Shown: one piece after another, positions 38,406-41,987 of the stretch | Numbering within the stretch: position 1 is the first letter of the stretch | How the letters are laid out: every line of letters starts with the position of its first letter | Assembly (NCBI GenBank): GCA_003249555.1 | Contig: QKIQ01000093.1 | Location: 1 to 41,987 of the forward strand | Direction: 5' to 3' | Source: Clostridia bacterium | GTDB taxonomy: Bacteria > Bacillota > Clostridia > Christensenellales > SZUA-584 | Length of the DNA stretch: 41,987 nucleotides | The notes under the pieces: model-generated | Database searches by the model: none | Told to the model about the DNA's origin: nothing | Seen by the model: the letters and a program-made list of their open reading frames with translations, nothing else | Program-made: the position numbers and the translations under genes

Positions 38406-38768
38406 CGTTGCCTGTGACCTATATGGCAGTGGTCAAAAAGCCACGCAAAATTTGCTAAACAACCTTTATATCACAACGTTTTTTAACCGGTGTGAGGAAT
38501 AGCCGGTCTGCAATGTGGCGAAAAAGTGTTGACGTTACATTTTTTATTTATTATTATTTGGGAAAGAACATGCATGAACAAGTTGGCGTGGAATTATTTT
38601 TCTATAGTTATAAAAATCCGTGTTTGTGAAGAAAGAAATACCACTGCGTCTTATCATTTAATCAGATTGACATTAATTAAAATCTATAAATACATTTGGT
38701 TTGGCAACAATATAAAACTTAAAACGTCAGATTTTAAGTTTTCAATAATTTAGAGGATAAAAGGAATA
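38406..38768 (+). other. Gene-free AT-rich leader before the kinase gene
   Basis: About 360 nt without a convincing gene. It holds the promoter at 38,529-38,557. A 60-residue frame from ATG 38,574 has no ribosome binding site or recognisable sequence. Composition drops sharply to AT-rich at about 38,430 and stays so through the two-component genes. Confidence 0.5.
38529..38557 (+). promoter_or_regulatory. Promoter for the two-component operon
   Basis: TTGACG (38,529-38,534), 17-bp spacer, TATTAT (38,552-38,557). It leaves a leader of about 200 nt before the kinase ATG. Confidence 0.7.
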
Positions 38769-40499
38769 ATGCTAAGCAGAGTCAGGGATTTTTACTTAAG
38801 GCTGTCTATCAAGATGAAGCTGATTTTAGCGCTTATGATGGTTGCGATAATCTTTATCAGCATTCTTTCGTGCGCTTATTATTGGTATATGAAAAAAGAG
38901 GTGGTCTTGAGGACGGAAAAAACACTGGAAAACAATATCGAAATAATGAGCGAACAAATGACGTCATTATTATCGGAAATAGACAGCTATGCTGAGCTAA
39001 TTGCGGGTGATGAGGAAGTGCAAAAAGCAATTAGAGAAAACGACTCATACAACCTAATAGAATCTATCAATGCGAAAAATGAAATGGGCATTACGCTGAG
39101 CCATATGATCAATACGAGCAAGTCAATCGACGCGGTAATTGTATATACTCAAAATCATAACGGATATTCGTCATATCCTGTTGAAGACGAAAAAATGAAA
39201 GAATACTTTTATAATTTCCCTCAAGATATTAAGCCCATTGGAAACAGAAAAAAGATGATGCTAGACGAAACATTTCGCAATTCCGTTATTCACTATAATG
39301 GTATTTTACTTTTTAATTATGATATTAATGACAAATACACCGGTAAAAAAATCGGTAATATTAATTTTATTGTATTGCAAAGCCAGATCAGCGGTTATTT
39401 TTCGCAATTCAGTACACATCCAAATGATGTGGTTGGAATAATTGATAATAGCGGGAACGAGATTGTTACTTATCCATATAAATTTGTTGAGGATATCAAT
39501 TTGTCTGCGATCGATAACGATATTATTTTTGAAAACAATGCACTGATGATGAAAACCCCCATAGATAACGAGTGGAATTTATATCAAAAAATGTCTTTGC
39601 AAGGCATGAATGAAGAGCTGAGAAATCTCGTTATCATAACAATTTTGTTAGCGTTTGTTGTTTTGGGATTGTTGTTTTTTTTCAGTAACTGGCTATTCAG
39701 TATCAGTTTATCGCCCCTTAGAATTTTACGAAATGCTATGGTCAATGTATCGAAAGGAGATATGAAAACAAAGGTATATATACAGAATAAAGATGAAATC
39801 GGGAGTCTTGCTGATATTTTCAACCAAATGATTGAAAATACAGATTTATTGATGATGCAATTGGTTGAGGAGCAAAAAGCGAAAAGAAAGTATGAGTATA
39901 TGTTGGTTCAAGCGCAAATTAATCCTCATTTTTTATACAATACATTGGAAACCATTTGTGGCTTGGCAGAGTTAGGTGAAAACAAAAAGATATTAAACAT
40001 GGTCGGCGCATTGAGCATGTTTTATAAGAACATGCTTACCAGCGGAAGAAATATTATCACTTTAAAGGAAGAAACACTCGTTGTTAAAAGCTATATGGAC
40101 ATCCTAAATATTAGGTTCCCCAATAAGTTTTCCTATAAGATCAATATTCCGCAAGAACTCAGTGAAGTCAAGTGCTTAAAGCTGACATTGCAGCCCGTGG
40201 TTGAAAATGCGATCATTCACGGTTTTAAAAATATTAAAAACGGCGGTCTAATTCAAATAGATGCAATTCATGAAATAGACAAAGTGATTATTAAAGTGCA
40301 AGATAACGGCTGCGGTTTAACAAAAGATTTGGTTGAAAAAATAATGCCAGAGAAAAAAGAAACAAAGAAAGAAAGCTTTGGTTTATGGAGTATTGATGAG
40401 AGGATTAAGCTTTATTTCGGCGAAGAATACGGTTTGCGCATTATGAACGCACCCGAAAAAGGAACCTTGGTAAAAATATCGATACCATATAATATATAA
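38769..40499 (+). CDS. YesM-family sensor histidine kinase
   Basis: 576 residues. N-terminal membrane segment (about 17-37, LILALMMVAIIFISILSCAYY), an extracellular sensor of about 240 residues, a second membrane segment (about 283-305), HAMP (SLSPLRILRNAMVNVSKGDM), a His_kinase domain with INPHFLYNTLETI (His387 is the phosphorylated residue), and HATPase motifs PVVENAIIHGF, DNGCGL and GLWSIDERI. It usually senses carbohydrate or antibiotic-related signals and phosphorylates the YesN regulator next to it. GAGGATAAAAGG precedes the ATG. Confidence 0.93.
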   Translation: MLSRVRDFYLRLSIKMKLILALMMVAIIFISILSCAYYWYMKKEVVLRTEKTLENNIEIMSEQMTSLLSEIDSYAELIAGDEEVQKAIRENDSYNLIESINAKNEMGITLSHMINTSKSIDAVIVYTQNHNGYSSYPVEDEKMKEYFYNFPQDIKPIGNRKKMMLDETFRNSVIHYNGILLFNYDINDKYTGKKIGNINFIVLQSQISGYFSQFSTHPNDVVGIIDNSGNEIVTYPYKFVEDINLSAIDNDIIFENNALMMKTPIDNEWNLYQKMSLQGMNEELRNLVIITILLAFVVLGLLFFFSNWLFSISLSPLRILRNAMVNVSKGDMKTKVYIQNKDEIGSLADIFNQMIENTDLLMMQLVEEQKAKRKYEYMLVQAQINPHFLYNTLETICGLAELGENKKILNMVGALSMFYKNMLTSGRNIITLKEETLVVKSYMDILNIRFPNKFSYKINIPQELSEVKCLKLTLQPVVENAIIHGFKNIKNGGLIQIDAIHEIDKVIIKVQDNGCGLTKDLVEKIMPEKKETKKESFGLWSIDERIKLYFGEEYGLRIMNAPEKGTLVKISIPYNI

Positions 40500-40513
40500 A
40501 GGATGTGGGCAAA

Positions 40514-41893
40514 TTGAGAAGTGTTTTATTGGTCGACGATGAAATATACGTATTAGAGAGAATAAAACGAATCATTCAGTGGGAGAAATATGGTTATGAG
40601 GTTGTGGGTGCTGTCACGAGCGGCGAGAAAGCCATATCGTTTTTAAAAAATACAAAAGTCGATGTTGTGATATCCGATATTAATATGCCTATGATGAGTG
40701 GGCTGGAATTGTATGACTGGCTGAATAGACAAGCCGATTTGCGAATATATAAAGTGATACTGACAGGATATGCTGATTTTGAATATGCGAAACAAGCCAT
40801 ATGCTATGGCGTAAAGGATTATTTATTAAAACCGATCAATACAGAAGAATTGATTTTATGTTTATCAAAAGCGAAAAAGGCGATTGATATGGCAAAAGAT
40901 CAATATTCACATATAAAAGCGACAAAGACGCTCACGGATAATAAGAATAAGAACTGCTTACTAAACTTTTTAAAGTGGAATATCACTTTAGATGAGCTTA
41001 AGAACAATACAAAACTGCCGGAAATGCTCCGTGAGGATATTAAGGCAGTTTGCTGCATCATTACAATAAATGCTGAAGAAAAATGGAGAGACAAGAAAGA
41101 GCAATGCAAGCAGAACGTTATTAATTTATTTAACAGCGTGTTGAAAGAAAAAACGGCAAATTTCTACATGGTTGAAGATCAAATGGATATAATCATTCTA
41201 TTCAATACGGATATGTTTAAAGACAGTCTTTTTAAGATTTTAAAGCCGTGTATAGATAAGATAAATACGAAGTTTATTGATGTTCATGTCATTTGCTACA
41301 TTGGAAAAACAACAACGGGATTGGAAGATTTGCCGAAAGCATACGGTACCGCGTTGTACGTGATGAGGAATCATGTGTTTTCAAGTTCAAAAAGTGTTGT
41401 CACATTTGCTGATTTGGTTTTTACAAACAACACGAAAGACATGATTCAAAAGCATCTGCTAAGAATCAAAGTGTTTTTTAACTGCAAAGATAGCAGCAGT
41501 CTCTGTCAAGAAATAATGAAAATTTTTGAGCCAAAAGAAGAATCAAGCCCATCCTATAATAATATTTTGTGGATTGTCGACGCTTTAAATGATATGATTC
41601 AAGAAATTGCGTTTGAAAACGGGATAGACAAAGCTGAAATCATTGAGAACTACTATCCCGCTGAAAAATTACTGACTAACAAAATAAACACTCAAGATTT
41701 GGTGCGATACTTTAATGACAGGTTTCAAGCATTAAGTGAAACGCTCAAAGGATTCAATAAAAACAAGAGCTATTCAGACATAATCAAAAAGGTCATTTTA
41801 TATATAGAAAACAACTATATGGTGGAAGACTTGAATGTTAAAAAAAGAGAGCGTATCGGAAATTGTGTAAAGCTCCATTGTCAGATAAAATAA
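40514..41893 (+). pseudogene. YesN-family response regulator, truncated by an IS insertion
   Basis: An N-terminal REC domain (VLLVDDEIYVLERI, then VVISDINMPMMSGLEL with phospho-acceptor Asp about residue 55, and LLKPIN) and a long central region of the YesN/AraC type are present. The C-terminus normally continues KVILYIENNYMVEDLNVKK into an AraC helix-turn-helix domain, but here the frame runs into IS DNA after LNVKK, adds 15 foreign residues (RERIGNCVKLHCQIK) and stops. Without the DNA-binding domain it cannot act as a normal activator. Start: TTG 40,514 with AAAGGA at good spacing is preferred; GTG 40,505 is too close to it. Confidence 0.88.
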
Positions 41894-41987
41894 CAACTGA
41901 CGATGGAGGTTTTTAATTATGGCACAAAAACGAGAGAAAAGTGCACTTCGAAGACTAATCGACGAGCGCGGTATCAATGACTTGGCC
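41847..41987 (+). mobile_element. Insertion sequence, left end (probably IS256/Mutator family), runs off the window
   Basis: The break in the response regulator at about 41,847 is followed by GAGAGCGTATCGGAAATTGTGTAAA, which resembles the terminal inverted repeat of IS256-family elements, and by a transposase start at 41,919. The right end lies outside the window. Confidence 0.7.
41919..41987 (+). CDS. Transposase N-terminus (probable IS256 family)
   Basis: The frame from ATG 41,919 with GATGGAGG upstream runs open to the window edge. The 23 residues (MAQKREKSALRRLIDERGIN...) match the start of IS256-like transposases by pattern. Only the N-terminus is visible, so no DDE motif can be checked. 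Confidence 0.65.
   Translation, partial: MAQKREKSALRRLIDERGINDLA

Noticed and set aside
38526-38753. 75-residue frame before the kinase
   Set aside because: Starts within the promoter, low-complexity AT-rich, no ribosome binding site or recognised sequence.
1-41987. CRISPR array or diversity-generating retroelement
   Set aside because: No regularly spaced direct repeats with unique spacers and no reverse transcriptase gene; the CGGCGG clusters are too short and irregular.

Overview
This window holds a complete-looking 37 kb siphovirus prophage (about 535-37,795) inside a Bacillota, probably Clostridia, chromosome. The host call rests on a corrinoid methyltransferase component and a peroxiredoxin gene at the left, a YesM/YesN-type two-component system at the right, strong Gram-positive Shine-Dalgarno sites (AGGAGG) and TTGACA-N17-TATAAT promoters. 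I cannot name a species.

Layout. 1-535: end of a corrinoid protein gene, its terminator, and the 5' third of a peroxiredoxin gene. 535-3,358 (minus strand): lysogeny module with a large serine integrase next to attL, a membrane protein of unknown function, an ImmA-like protein and a CI-like repressor. 3,359-3,495: divergent promoters and operators. 3,496-19,070: early region with a Cro-like regulator, many small unknown genes, tRNA-like elements, RecU, two DNA methyltransferases, a PAPS-reductase-family PP-loop protein, a DUF6291-type replication protein, a Gp37/Gp68 Cys-cluster protein, an ASCH-domain protein, a possible late regulator and a zincin. 19,198-36,937: HK97-like late operon with HNH, terminase, portal, ClpP-like protease, capsid, connectors, tail tube, gpG/gpGT frameshift pair, tape measure, tail tip, BppU-like receptor-binding protein, LysM/peptidoglycan-binding putative lysin and holin. 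37,037-37,702: HicAB toxin-antitoxin module beside attR. 37,793-38,308: the rest of the peroxiredoxin gene. 38,406-41,987: AT-rich YesMN two-component genes, with the response regulator cut by an IS that runs off the window.

The most striking points are these. (1) The phage inserted exactly in the active-site codons of a peroxiredoxin gene, so lysogeny separates the catalytic Cys from the N-terminus and precise excision would restore the gene. (2) The prophage plus strand carries roughly 70 CGGCGG clusters against about 3 CCGCCG by eye. They are concentrated in the early region and occur in all codon frames, in non-coding DNA and in genes of both orientations, which points to a polar DNA- or RNA-level signal. 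(3) There is an early cluster of methyltransferase, PP-loop, Cys-cluster and ASCH genes. (4) A tRNA-like element has a bulged acceptor stem and a shortened anticodon arm. All family assignments come from reading motifs; no database search was run.
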